Part shown: piece after piece, positions 7,453 through 14,837 of the stretch
Position numbering within the stretch: the stretch's first letter is position 1
Layout of the letters: each line of letters starts with the position of its first letter
NCBI GenBank assembly: GCA_045541975.1
Contig: JAZQKB010000005.1
Coordinates: 1-23,523 of the forward strand
DNA from: SIG452 sp045541975
GTDB lineage: Bacteria; Bacillota; Clostridia; UMGS1840
Direction of reading: 5' to 3'
Length of the DNA stretch: 23,523 nucleotides
Made by a program: the position numbers and the translations under genes
The notes under the pieces: model-generated
What the model saw: the letters and a program-made list of their open reading frames with translations, nothing else
Databases searched by the model: none
Told to the model about the DNA's origin: nothing

Positions 7453-8361
7453 TTAAAAAGTGTCACGGTTTCCGTTATAAAAATCTGCAATCCCCATCAT
7501 TTTCTTACCGGGAGGCTGCAGAGCGGTAATGTTAATCACGCCGTTTTTGGCAGAGATTAACAAACGATTCTTGGAAAACTCCAAAACGGTGCCGTAAGGC
7601 TGTTTGTCTTCTTTAGAATAAAGCTCCGCTTTATGGATTTTATAAAGTTTCTCGTTACGCAGGAAGCTTGTTCCAGGGAACGGATAGAATCCACGGATTT
7701 TATTGACAATGTCTTTAGCATCCAGATCAAAAGATATAATGGTTTCTTCTTTTTTAATGGGCGGTGCATAAGTAGAGAGCGAATCATTCTGCACTTCCCC
7801 TTTTAAGGTGCCAAGCCGAGGAATGGTTTCCAGAAGCAGTTTAGCACCTGCTTCCATCAATTTATCGTGAAGAGAACCACCAGTTTCCTCCTCGGTAATG
7901 GGAACCACGCATTTGGTTAACATATCACCGGTGTCAAGCCCCTCATTCATTTGCATAATGGTAACACCGCTCTCTTCTTCTCCCATAGCCACTGCATACT
8001 GAATGGGTGCAGAACCACGGTATTTGGGAAGCAAAGACGCATGCACGTTAATGCAACCGTATTTAGGATAGCAAAGCACATAGGAAGGCAAAATTCTGCC
8101 ATATGCCACCACCACAATCAAATCGGGGTTTTCAGCTTTTAAAATATCCAAAAAATTTTCTTCTTTTAAGTTTAGTGGCTGGTATACGGGCAAATTATGT
8201 GCCAATGCTACTTCCTTCACAGGAGAAAACTTGATTTTCTGACCACGGTCTTTTTTGGCATCTGCACGGGTTACCACCGCACAAACATCGTATCCGTTTT
8301 CCAGCAGTTTTTGTAAACTGTACGCCGCAAAATCGGGCGTACCCATAAACATAATCTTCAT
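7453..8361 (-). CDS. fmt: Methionyl-tRNA formyltransferase
   Basis: Fmt formylates Met-tRNA(fMet) with 10-formyl-tetrahydrofolate, producing the initiator tRNA. At 302 residues it is slightly shorter than the usual 310-317. The N-terminal catalytic domain shows MFMGTPDFA at residues 4-12, AYGRILP at 86-92, NVHASLLPKYRG from 105 with catalytic Asn105 and His107, and Asp143 in GLDTGD. The C-terminal OB-like domain follows from about residue 205. The ribosome binding site is weak (GTGAAGTGA); the start lies 26 bases after def. Pairing with def is typical, as deformylase removes the formyl group that Fmt adds. Confidence 0.96.
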   Translation of the reverse strand: MKIMFMGTPDFAAYSLQKLLENGYDVCAVVTRADAKKDRGQKIKFSPVKEVALAHNLPVYQPLNLKEENFLDILKAENPDLIVVVAYGRILPSYVLCYPKYGCINVHASLLPKYRGSAPIQYAVAMGEEESGVTIMQMNEGLDTGDMLTKCVVPITEEETGGSLHDKLMEAGAKLLLETIPRLGTLKGEVQNDSLSTYAPPIKKEETIISFDLDAKDIVNKIRGFYPFPGTSFLRNEKLYKIHKAELYSKEDKQPYGTVLEFSKNRLLISAKNGVINITALQPPGKKMMGIADFYNGNRDTF

Positions 8362-8387
8362 TGTTATTTCACTTCACAATCCAAACT

Positions 8388-8861
8388 CTATTCTTCGTCA
8401 TCGTGGAATACTTCGTATTCGCAAGTATCACGGATGGTTTTGCCGTCTAAATGGTCATTTTCATGACAACAGCAACGTGCCATCAGTTCTTCCCCTTCAA
8501 AAATAAATTCTTCCCCAAAACGGTTTAACGCTTTCACTTTAACATACATGGGGCGAATGAGATGCCCTTCAAAGCCGGGAATACTTAAACATCCTTCGCT
8601 ACCCTCCTGAGTACCGGAGGTTTCGATGATTTCAGGGTTAATAAATTCGATAAATTCCTGAGGATCTTCCATGGTGTCAATCACGAAAATCCGTTTTAAC
8701 ACACCAACCTGCGGTGCGGCTAAACCAACGCCTTCCGCTTTTTTCAAGGTGTCAATCATATCATCTAATAAAGTGATAATTTTATCGTCTATTTTTTCAA
8801 CCGGACGGCACTTTTTGTGCATAATTTCGTCAGTATCCGGCACAATGTTTCTGATTGCCAT
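8388..8861 (-). CDS. def: Peptide deformylase
   Basis: Def removes the formyl group from nascent peptides. All three family motifs are present in the 157-residue protein: GVGLAAPQVG at 44-53, EGCLSIPG at 89-96 with metal-ligand Cys91, and HENDH at 133-137 with the two metal-binding His and catalytic Glu134. Motif III is unusual: the residues before it are three cysteines (130-132) instead of the common A-x-Q, so Gln is replaced by Cys next to the first His. The C-terminus is short and acidic. AAAGGAG lies 8 bases before the ATG. It is followed by fmt and preceded by a 172-base gap holding an intergenic repeat. Confidence 0.96.
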   Translation of the reverse strand: MAIRNIVPDTDEIMHKKCRPVEKIDDKIITLLDDMIDTLKKAEGVGLAAPQVGVLKRIFVIDTMEDPQEFIEFINPEIIETSGTQEGSEGCLSIPGFEGHLIRPMYVKVKALNRFGEEFIFEGEELMARCCCHENDHLDGKTIRDTCEYEVFHDDEE

Positions 8862-8929
8862 ATATTTTGCTCCTTTCTATATGAGGGGAACTCTACCATG
8901 TTCCATGATGATCTAAGGCGCTGAAAAAT

Positions 8930-9030
8930 GGATGCAGAATGAGAAAAGTAAGCCAGCAGCGGTTACCCGAAGGCGTACCGAGTATACGCCGAGCGACGAA
9001 CTTCACTGATGATGCGCCATTGATCAAGCC
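8930..9030. repeat. Intergenic repeat, copy B (between priA and def)
   Basis: The segment ends four bases from the priA stop codon and is related to copy A at 2072-2159. It contains a 6-base stem GGCGTA/TACGCC (8972-8977 with 8985-8990). The equivalent positions in copy A keep four of the six pairs, one of them switched from G-C to C-G. Copy B is about 13 bases longer on its left side. It would be transcribed in the 3' UTR of priA, within the operon. Confidence 0.5.
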
Positions 9031-9033
9031 ATG

Positions 9034-11508
9034 CTACAAGAAATTAACGGGATTCACATCCACCTGCACATTGATGTCGTTTTTCTTATTAGCTAAAATC
9101 AACGCCTTAACCGATTCTGAAAACGATGTTTCAATAGCGGATGCTCCCGTGCATTTAATTAAAATATGATAACGGTACTGATTGCGAATTTTGGATATTC
9201 CGCAAGGAGTGGGACCGTACATTGCAATATAGTTTTTTCGTTCTTCGTAAAAATCCACCTTTTCAGTCATAATCTGCTTAATGCCGTCTGCCATTTGGAA
9301 AATCTTTTTCTCGTCTTCCCCTGTAAAAATGACATTGACGATTTCCGAAAATGGCGGATATTTCACATTTTTACGGAACACAATTTCGTTTTGGTAAAAA
9401 GAATCATAATCCTGACTTTTTGCCGCCTCAATGGCATAATGCTCCGGATGATAGGTCTGCACCACCGCATACCCGGGAATGTCGCCACGGCCTGCTCTTC
9501 CGCAAACCTGGGTAATTAAGGAAAAGGTTTTTTCAGCACCGTTATAACCGCCCACAAACAAAGAACTGTCTGCAGCGATTACTCCAACCAAAGAAACTTC
9601 TTTAAAGTCTAACCCTTTTGCAATCATCTGCGTGCCAAGTAAAATGGAACAGCCCGGCTTTGCAAACTGCTTTAACAGTCTCTCATGAGACATTTTGGTG
9701 GTGGTGGTATCGTTATCCATGCGGATGACCTGGGTATCGGAAAACATGGAATAAATTTCTTCTTCCAGCTTTTGAGTACCGCTGCCAAAATAGCGGACTG
9801 CCGTACTGTGACATTCCGGACAGACGGTTTCCGCTTCCGCAGTGTAACCGCAATAATGGCACTTTAATTTCCCTTCGATACTGTGATAAGTAAGCGCCAC
9901 ATCACATTTTTTGCATTTTACCACATATCCGCAATCCCGACAGCTGACAAAGGTGGAATACCCCCGTCTGTTCAAGAGAATAATTGCTTTTTCGCCCTTC
10001 TCTTTCACTTCGAGAAGTCGTGCTTTCAGACTTTCCGAAAGAACAGAATGGTTTCCGTTTTTCAGTTCTTCCCGCATATCCACGATTTCTACATGAGGTA
10101 GTGCGTGTTCGTTATACCGTTTGGTTAATGTCAGAAGGGTTGCTTTGCCCTGCTGGGTACGGTAATAGTCTTCCACAGCGGGTGTTGCCGATGCCAAAAG
10201 CAGGGTTCCCCCACGCTGATTCATTAAAAACCGGGCCACATCCTTTGCCTGATAACGGGGAGAATGCTCGGATTTATAGGTGGTTTCGTGTTCTTCATCC
10301 ACGATAATCAAATCCAAATTGCCAAAAGGTGCAAACACAGCACTTCGTGCTCCCACCGCTACCGAAACCTGACCGTTTCGGATTTTGTTCCACTGGTCTT
10401 TCCGTTCGGAAATGGACAGTGCGGAATGAAGCACTGCAACCTGATCTCCGAACCGACGGAAAAAACGGCCTCGGATCTGGGGTGTTAAGGCAATTTCAGG
10501 CACTAAGATAATCGCCTGTTTGCCTTCTTTGATGACCTGCTCCACCAAAGCAAGATATACCTCTGTTTTGCCGGAGCCGGTTACCCCTTTTAACAGAAAT
10601 TCGTGATAGCCGTCTTCCTTTCTTGCCGAAAGGATGGTATCCACAACTTTGGTTTGCTCATCATTTAACACCGTTTGTTTGTCGGTTGCTTGCTTTTCTT
10701 CGGCAAAAGGATCCTGCTCTACCACTTCTTCGGTGATTTCAATGACTCCTTTTTTCTCCAAAGCGGTAATAGATCCCCGACTGGCTCCCGAAAATGCCAC
10801 CAAGTCCACCACGGGCATTCTGCCGTTGTCCAAAAGCATTTCCAGTACCCGTCTCTGGGCTGCTGCTTTTTTGAGATAAATCTCCATATAATCATACAAC
10901 TCATGCTCCGCTAAGAGCAAGGTTGCCACTTGAATACTTTTTTGCTGATGAGCCTGCCGGGATTCTTCGTAAAGCTCCACCTTACCTAATTTTGCTAAGG
11001 CTGTGACCACTTTTTTGATGCCACGGTTGGAAAAGGCGTTTTCCAATTCTTCCAATGCTACGGGAACACGTTTGGAAACCAAGTAGTGAATCAGTTTTCC
11101 CAACAAGCCGTTAGCATCCTCCACGTCCTCCATAGAATCGTCCAGCAATCGGACATATTCCGAAAATTTCAAGTTAGAACCTGGAGGCAACAAAAGATTC
11201 GCCGCATCATACAAGGTGGCATAATAGCGCTTGGCAATATAGCGGGCTAGTTCCATGCCCTTTTCGTCGATAACAGGCTCATAGTCGATGACTTCCATCA
11301 CAGACTTCAAAGGTATCGCTCCCTCATCGTAAAACAGTTGGGTCACGATACCTTCACGCTTCTTATTGGCTCTGCCAAAAGGAACCACCACACGGACTCC
11401 CGCCGCCACCAGATGAGATATGGGAGCAGGAATCAGATAGGAAAATTCCTTATCCACAGAAAAGTTCAAATTGGAAACCGCTATCTTAGCGCATAAAATT
11501 CGGCTCAT
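9034..11508 (-). CDS. priA: Primosomal protein N' (replication restart helicase PriA)
   Basis: PriA recognises stalled forks and D-loops, unwinds the lagging arm 3' to 5' and loads the replication restart primosome. The 824-residue protein contains the N-terminal DNA-binding region (about 1-110) and winged-helix region. Helicase motifs include GVTGSGKT at 308-315 (Walker A) and DEEH at 404-407 (Walker B). A zinc-binding insert has eight cysteines in four pairs (523/526, 532/535, 550/553, 563/566), and the C-terminal helicase lobe follows. The frame is open upstream through a TTG inside rpoZ. The ATG at 11508 is chosen because MSRILCAKIAV is the usual family start and leaves a 34-base gap. No strong ribosome binding site is seen, so translation may depend on coupling to rpoZ. 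Confidence 0.95.
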   Translation of the reverse strand: MSRILCAKIAVSNLNFSVDKEFSYLIPAPISHLVAAGVRVVVPFGRANKKREGIVTQLFYDEGAIPLKSVMEVIDYEPVIDEKGMELARYIAKRYYATLYDAANLLLPPGSNLKFSEYVRLLDDSMEDVEDANGLLGKLIHYLVSKRVPVALEELENAFSNRGIKKVVTALAKLGKVELYEESRQAHQQKSIQVATLLLAEHELYDYMEIYLKKAAAQRRVLEMLLDNGRMPVVDLVAFSGASRGSITALEKKGVIEITEEVVEQDPFAEEKQATDKQTVLNDEQTKVVDTILSARKEDGYHEFLLKGVTGSGKTEVYLALVEQVIKEGKQAIILVPEIALTPQIRGRFFRRFGDQVAVLHSALSISERKDQWNKIRNGQVSVAVGARSAVFAPFGNLDLIIVDEEHETTYKSEHSPRYQAKDVARFLMNQRGGTLLLASATPAVEDYYRTQQGKATLLTLTKRYNEHALPHVEIVDMREELKNGNHSVLSESLKARLLEVKEKGEKAIILLNRRGYSTFVSCRDCGYVVKCKKCDVALTYHSIEGKLKCHYCGYTAEAETVCPECHSTAVRYFGSGTQKLEEEIYSMFSDTQVIRMDNDTTTTKMSHERLLKQFAKPGCSILLGTQMIAKGLDFKEVSLVGVIAADSSLFVGGYNGAEKTFSLITQVCGRAGRGDIPGYAVVQTYHPEHYAIEAAKSQDYDSFYQNEIVFRKNVKYPPFSEIVNVIFTGEDEKKIFQMADGIKQIMTEKVDFYEERKNYIAMYGPTPCGISKIRNQYRYHILIKCTGASAIETSFSESVKALILANKKNDINVQVDVNPVNFL

Positions 11509-11542
11509 ATTTTTTTGATATCTTTTAGTCTTTTGGTTTCTC

Positions 11543-11728
11543 TTAGTGATTAATGACTTCGATGTCGCCGTCTGCAATTTCTTTCACTGCCATGGAAACA
11601 GGTTTTGCAGAGGAAGTGCGAATATCTTCCTGTTCACTTAAATCTCTTGCTCTTTTTGCCACAGCAATTACCAATGCGTATCTGCTGCCTGCTTTTTCTA
11701 CTAAATTTCCGATTGCGGGTTGTAACAT
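11543..11728 (-). CDS. rpoZ: RNA polymerase omega subunit
   Basis: Omega helps assemble and stabilise RNA polymerase by wrapping the beta' C-terminus. The 61-residue protein has the family core, with SRYALVIAVAKRARDL at residues 15-30 and the region through KPVSMAVKEI. It is at the short end of the family, as in many Clostridia. AAGGAGAG lies 6 bases before the ATG. It sits between gmk and priA, its standard Firmicutes position. Confidence 0.93.
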   Translation of the reverse strand: MLQPAIGNLVEKAGSRYALVIAVAKRARDLSEQEDIRTSSAKPVSMAVKEIADGDIEVINH

Positions 11729-11788
11729 AATAATCTCTCCTTTTAGTATCTAAGAAATATATCGAATTTATTAAAAAATATGTACGCT

Positions 11789-12382
11789 TTATTCGTTTTT
11801 AAAATAACTGTCTTTTGTTAATTTATCGGCACGAAGAACGGTGAGTAAATCTTGACTTGCCTGCTCGATTTCATCATTTACCACAATGTAATCATACTCT
11901 CCCATCAAAGCCAGCTCCCCTTTTGCCGTTTGCAAGCGGGATAAAATCTGTTCTTCGGTTTCGGTACCTCTGCCACGAAGACGCTTTTCCAACTCCTCGT
12001 AGCTTGGGGGGGCAATAAAGGTTAAAACCGTGTCGGGGAAATTCTTTTTAATCTGCATCGCACCCTGGACTTCGATTTCTAAAATCACATCCAGTCCACG
12101 GGATAAGGCATCCTCCACGGGCTGACGGGGTGTGCCATAGTAATTCCCCACATATTCTGCCCATTCCAATACCTGGTTATTGGCAATCATTTCCCGAAAT
12201 TCTTCTTTTGTTTTAAAATAATAGGTGACGCCCTCCTGATCAATGGGACGGGGTGCTCTTGTGGTGGCAGACACCGACAGATGAATCTTTCCTTCTGCCA
12301 ATTCACATGCCCGCTTCACCACGGTGCCCTTTCCAACCCCTGCAGGGCCGGAAACCACCATTAAAGTGCCTTTTTGTGACAT
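11789..12382 (-). CDS. gmk: Guanylate kinase
   Basis: Gmk phosphorylates GMP to GDP with ATP. The 197-residue protein has the P-loop GPAGVGKGT at residues 12-20 (a minor variant of GPSGAGKGT), the GMP-binding segment SATTRAPRP at about 38-46, and the conserved EWAEYVGNYYGTP stretch. The lid region RLRGRGTETEEQI matches the family signature. AAGAGGA precedes the ATG, which lies 15 bases after remA. The order yicC-remA-gmk-rpoZ is the classical Firmicutes cluster. Confidence 0.97.
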   Translation of the reverse strand: MSQKGTLMVVSGPAGVGKGTVVKRACELAEGKIHLSVSATTRAPRPIDQEGVTYYFKTKEEFREMIANNQVLEWAEYVGNYYGTPRQPVEDALSRGLDVILEIEVQGAMQIKKNFPDTVLTFIAPPSYEELEKRLRGRGTETEEQILSRLQTAKGELALMGEYDYIVVNDEIEQASQDLLTVLRADKLTKDSYFKNE

Positions 12383-12397
12383 AACTAAATCCTCTTT

Positions 12398-12631
12398 TTA
12401 TCCTTCTGCTCTGCCGGTAATGGTGTCTGTCTGAAGGCCGGACAGGATAATGTGTCCGCTATCCGTCACCACCACGGTTCTGGTTTTCCTGCCGTAGGTA
12501 GCATCAATTAAAATTCCACGTTCTTTGGCATCGGTAATCATACGCTTGACCGGTGCCGAATCGGGACTGATGATGGCAATTATTCTCTCCATCGCCACAG
12601 CATTGCCGAAGCCGATATTTAACAGTTTCAT
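12398..12631 (-). CDS. remA: RemA-like DNA-binding regulator (DUF370)
   Basis: The 77-residue protein belongs to the DUF370/RemA family. It starts MKLLNIGFGNAVAMERIIAI and contains the conserved SPDSAPVKRMI, GRKTRTVVVTDSGHIILS segments. In B. subtilis, RemA forms ring-shaped oligomers that bind DNA and activate extracellular-matrix and osmoprotection genes. In Clostridia its targets are not established, and it is usually found in this housekeeping cluster. It lies 19 bases after yicC and 15 before gmk. Confidence 0.93.
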   Translation of the reverse strand: MKLLNIGFGNAVAMERIIAIISPDSAPVKRMITDAKERGILIDATYGRKTRTVVVTDSGHIILSGLQTDTITGRAEG

Positions 12632-12650
12632 ATCGAAAACCTCTTTTTAT

Positions 12651-13529
12651 TTATTCAACATTCTGCACCTGTTCACGAATGGCTTCAATTTCCGTTTTGG
12701 CATCAATGCCGATTTTGGAAATTTCAATGGAGTTACATTTGGAGCAGGTGGTATTCACTTCACGGTTCATTTCCTGAATAATGAAATCCAGCTTTTTGCC
12801 TACGGGTTTGTCCTGATAAACAAGTCCCATAAACTCTTCAAAATGACTCTGCAATCTGGTAGTTTCTTCAAAGGTGGCAACCTTGTCGGAGAAGATGGCA
12901 ACCTCGGTCATCAAACGGGTTTCGTCATAGGTAGCACCGTTTAAGTATTCTTCCATCTTGTCACGCAGTTTCTTTTCGTATTCTGCCACGGACTGAGGCA
13001 ACAACTCTTCAATTCTTGCCACCATGCCACGCAGTTTTTCAATACGGCCGACCATATCGTCTGCTAAACGTTTGCCTTCGGTTCTTCTCATTTCTAAGAA
13101 ATCGGAAACCGCTTTTTCCAAAACGGGTTCTAAAATGGAGAAGATTTCTTCTGCTTCATGCTCTTTATATTCCACCTCGAAAATATCGGGGAACCGGGAC
13201 ATTTTGGTCGCCGTAACATCAAAGGGCATATCGTATTCGTCGGACAATTCTTTTAAAACCTTCAGGTAGTTTTCTGCAACCGTGCGGTTTAGGGTGACAA
13301 CCTTGTCCCCTTCCTCCACATTGTTCATATGGATATACACATCTAATTTCCCACGGTTGATTTTTTCTGCTAAATATTTGCGAACCGGTTCCTCTAAAAA
13401 GGAAAATCCTCTGGGAACACGGATGTTAGCATCAAAATAACGATGATTTACCGATTTTAATTCCACGGTAATATCGTAGCCTTTATAAATTTCTTTCTGA
13501 CGGCCGTAGCCTGTCATACTCATAGACAT
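12651..13529 (-). CDS. yicC: YicC/YloC family endoribonuclease
   Basis: The 292-residue protein begins MSMSMTGYGR, the family signature, and has the N-terminal YicC domain followed by the C-terminal DUF1732 domain (ending with KLDFIIQEMNREVNTTCSKC, normal for the family). Members have been described as endoribonucleases involved in RNA turnover. The ATG at 13529 has AAGGTG 7 bases upstream; two later in-frame ATGs (13523, 13517) are worse spaced. It is the first gene of the long minus-strand operon and is transcribed from the promoter at 13556-13584. Confidence 0.94.
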   Translation of the reverse strand: MSMSMTGYGRQKEIYKGYDITVELKSVNHRYFDANIRVPRGFSFLEEPVRKYLAEKINRGKLDVYIHMNNVEEGDKVVTLNRTVAENYLKVLKELSDEYDMPFDVTATKMSRFPDIFEVEYKEHEAEEIFSILEPVLEKAVSDFLEMRRTEGKRLADDMVGRIEKLRGMVARIEELLPQSVAEYEKKLRDKMEEYLNGATYDETRLMTEVAIFSDKVATFEETTRLQSHFEEFMGLVYQDKPVGKKLDFIIQEMNREVNTTCSKCNSIEISKIGIDAKTEIEAIREQVQNVE

Positions 13530-13555
13530 ACTTTTTCACCTTACCTTTTCAGTAC

Positions 13556-13584
13556 AGTATAACATATATATAATAAAATGTCAA
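13556..13584 (-). promoter_or_regulatory. Strong sigma-A promoter of the yicC-rsmB operon
   Basis: On the minus strand TTGACA (13584-13579) and TATACT (13561-13556) are exactly 17 bases apart; the -35 box is perfect and the -10 differs at one base. The start point would lie about 20 bases before the yicC ATG. It is divergent from the pta promoter. Confidence 0.85.
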
Positions 13585-13650
13585 AACTTTTTTTGATTTT
13601 TTGGGATTTTTCTCCGATTTTTAAAGATTTTTGACTATTTTCTACGAAAA

Positions 13651-13666
13651 TCTGTCAATTGACAGA
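13651..13666. promoter_or_regulatory. 16-base perfect palindrome between divergent promoters
   Basis: TCTGTCAATTGACAGA is a perfect palindrome lying between the yicC and pta promoters, about 67 bases upstream of the yicC -35 box and 62 bases upstream of the pta -35 box. Each half contains TTGACA, but neither has a -10 box at the right distance. It looks like the binding site of a dimeric regulator; the regulator is unknown. Confidence 0.45.
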
Positions 13667-13727
13667 AGAGAAAAACAAGTCCCGCAAGAAAAAACTGATG
13701 TTTTTTCAAGAAATTTCCGAAAATGAC

Positions 13728-13756
13728 TTGAATTTTTTGGCAGTCTGCTATATAAT
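13728..13756 (+). promoter_or_regulatory. Sigma-A promoter of pta-ackA
   Basis: TTGAAT (13728-13733) and TATAAT (13751-13756) are 17 bases apart, with a perfect -10 box. Transcription would start near 13763, with a leader of about 58 bases ending in the ribosome binding site CGGAGG. Confidence 0.8.
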
Positions 13757-13820
13757 ATTATAGTTAAATTGACAACAATGTTTATAAAATTTCTTATCAT
13801 AAAAACGGAGGTCAAACACA

Positions 13821-14816
13821 ATGGCATTTATTGACAGAATCAAAGAAAGAGCAAGAGCCGACAAAAAGAAAATCATTCTGCCCGAATCTATGGACAGAAG
13901 AACCTGGGAAGCGGCTGCACAGGTTTTAGCAGAAGATATCGCTGATATTATCATCATCGGTACTCCCGAAGAAGTACAAGCAAACAGCAAAGGCTTAGAT
14001 GTTTCCAAAGCTACCATCATCAACCCCTTCACCTATGAAAAAACCGAAGAATATATCAACTTATTCGTAGAGCTTCGTAAATCCAAAGGCTTAACCTACG
14101 AAGAAGCTAAGAAAACCGCTTTAGGCGACTATATGTACTATGCTTGCTTAATGGTAAAAGCAGGCGATGCAGACGGTGTGGTATCCGGTGCTTGTCACTC
14201 CACCGCAAACACCTTGCGTCCCAGCCTGCAGATTATTAAAACCAAACCCGGCGTAAAACTGGTTTCCGCATTCTTCTTAATGGTGGTTCCCAACTGTGAA
14301 TACGGTGCTAACGGTACCTTCATTTTTGCAGACAGCGGCTTGGAACAGAATCCCGATCCCGAAAAATTAGCAGCCATTGCAGCATGCTCTGCGGAATCCT
14401 TTGAACTGCTCTGCGAACAGGAAGCAATTGTTGCAATGCTCTCCCACTCCACCAAAGGCAGTGCAAAACATGCGGATGTGGACAAGGTGGTAGAAGCAAC
14501 CAGAATTTGTAAAGAAAACAACCCCAATTTAAAAGTAGACGGCGAACTGCAATTAGACGCAGCAATCGTTCCCTCTGTTGGTTCCTCCAAAGCTCCCGAC
14601 AGCGATGTAGCAGGTAAAGCAAATGTGCTTTGCTTCCCCGACTTAGATGCAGGTAACATTGGCTACAAACTGGTTCAGAGGTTGGCAAAAGCAGAAGCAT
14701 ACGGTCCTGTTACTCAGGGTATTGCAGCTCCCATCAATGATTTATCCCGTGGCTGCAGTGCAGAAGATATCGTTGGCGTAGTTGCAATCACCAGTGTTCA
14801 GGCACAGGCAAAATAA
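13821..14816 (+). CDS. pta: Phosphate acetyltransferase
   Basis: Pta converts acetyl-CoA and phosphate to acetyl phosphate and CoA. With AckA it forms acetate and yields ATP in fermentation. The 331-residue protein is the short, single-domain form, without the N-terminal regulatory DRTGG region of the E. coli enzyme. It shows ILPESMDRRTWEAA near the N-terminus, KAGDADGVVSGACHSTANTLRP in the substrate region, and VDGELQLDAAIVPSV followed by ANVLCFPDLDAGNIGYKLVQR near the C-terminus, all typical of PTA. CGGAGG lies 9 bases before the ATG. The next gene, ackA, starts 21 bases downstream. Confidence 0.96.
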   Translation: MAFIDRIKERARADKKKIILPESMDRRTWEAAAQVLAEDIADIIIIGTPEEVQANSKGLDVSKATIINPFTYEKTEEYINLFVELRKSKGLTYEEAKKTALGDYMYYACLMVKAGDADGVVSGACHSTANTLRPSLQIIKTKPGVKLVSAFFLMVVPNCEYGANGTFIFADSGLEQNPDPEKLAAIAACSAESFELLCEQEAIVAMLSHSTKGSAKHADVDKVVEATRICKENNPNLKVDGELQLDAAIVPSVGSSKAPDSDVAGKANVLCFPDLDAGNIGYKLVQRLAKAEAYGPVTQGIAAPINDLSRGCSAEDIVGVVAITSVQAQAK

Positions 14817-14837
14817 GAAAAGGAAAGGATTAAAAAA

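Noticed and set aside
9166..9519. 117-codon plus-strand reading frame opposite priA
   Set aside because: It is antisense to the conserved C-terminal part of priA, without a ribosome binding site or recognisable domain.
12525..12944. 139-codon plus-strand frame opposite remA and yicC
   Set aside because: It spans the junction of two well-identified genes on the other strand and shows no independent support.
13642..14032. Minus-strand frames in the yicC-pta intergenic region and over the start of pta
   Set aside because: They cover the pta promoter, the palindrome and the conserved N-terminus of pta; no start signals are seen.
14195..14700. Two long minus-strand reading frames (154 and 126 codons) opposite pta
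   Set aside because: They lie wholly inside the conserved pta gene on the other strand, have low-complexity Leu/Ser/Arg-rich translations and no ribosome binding site. They are mirror effects of biased codon use.
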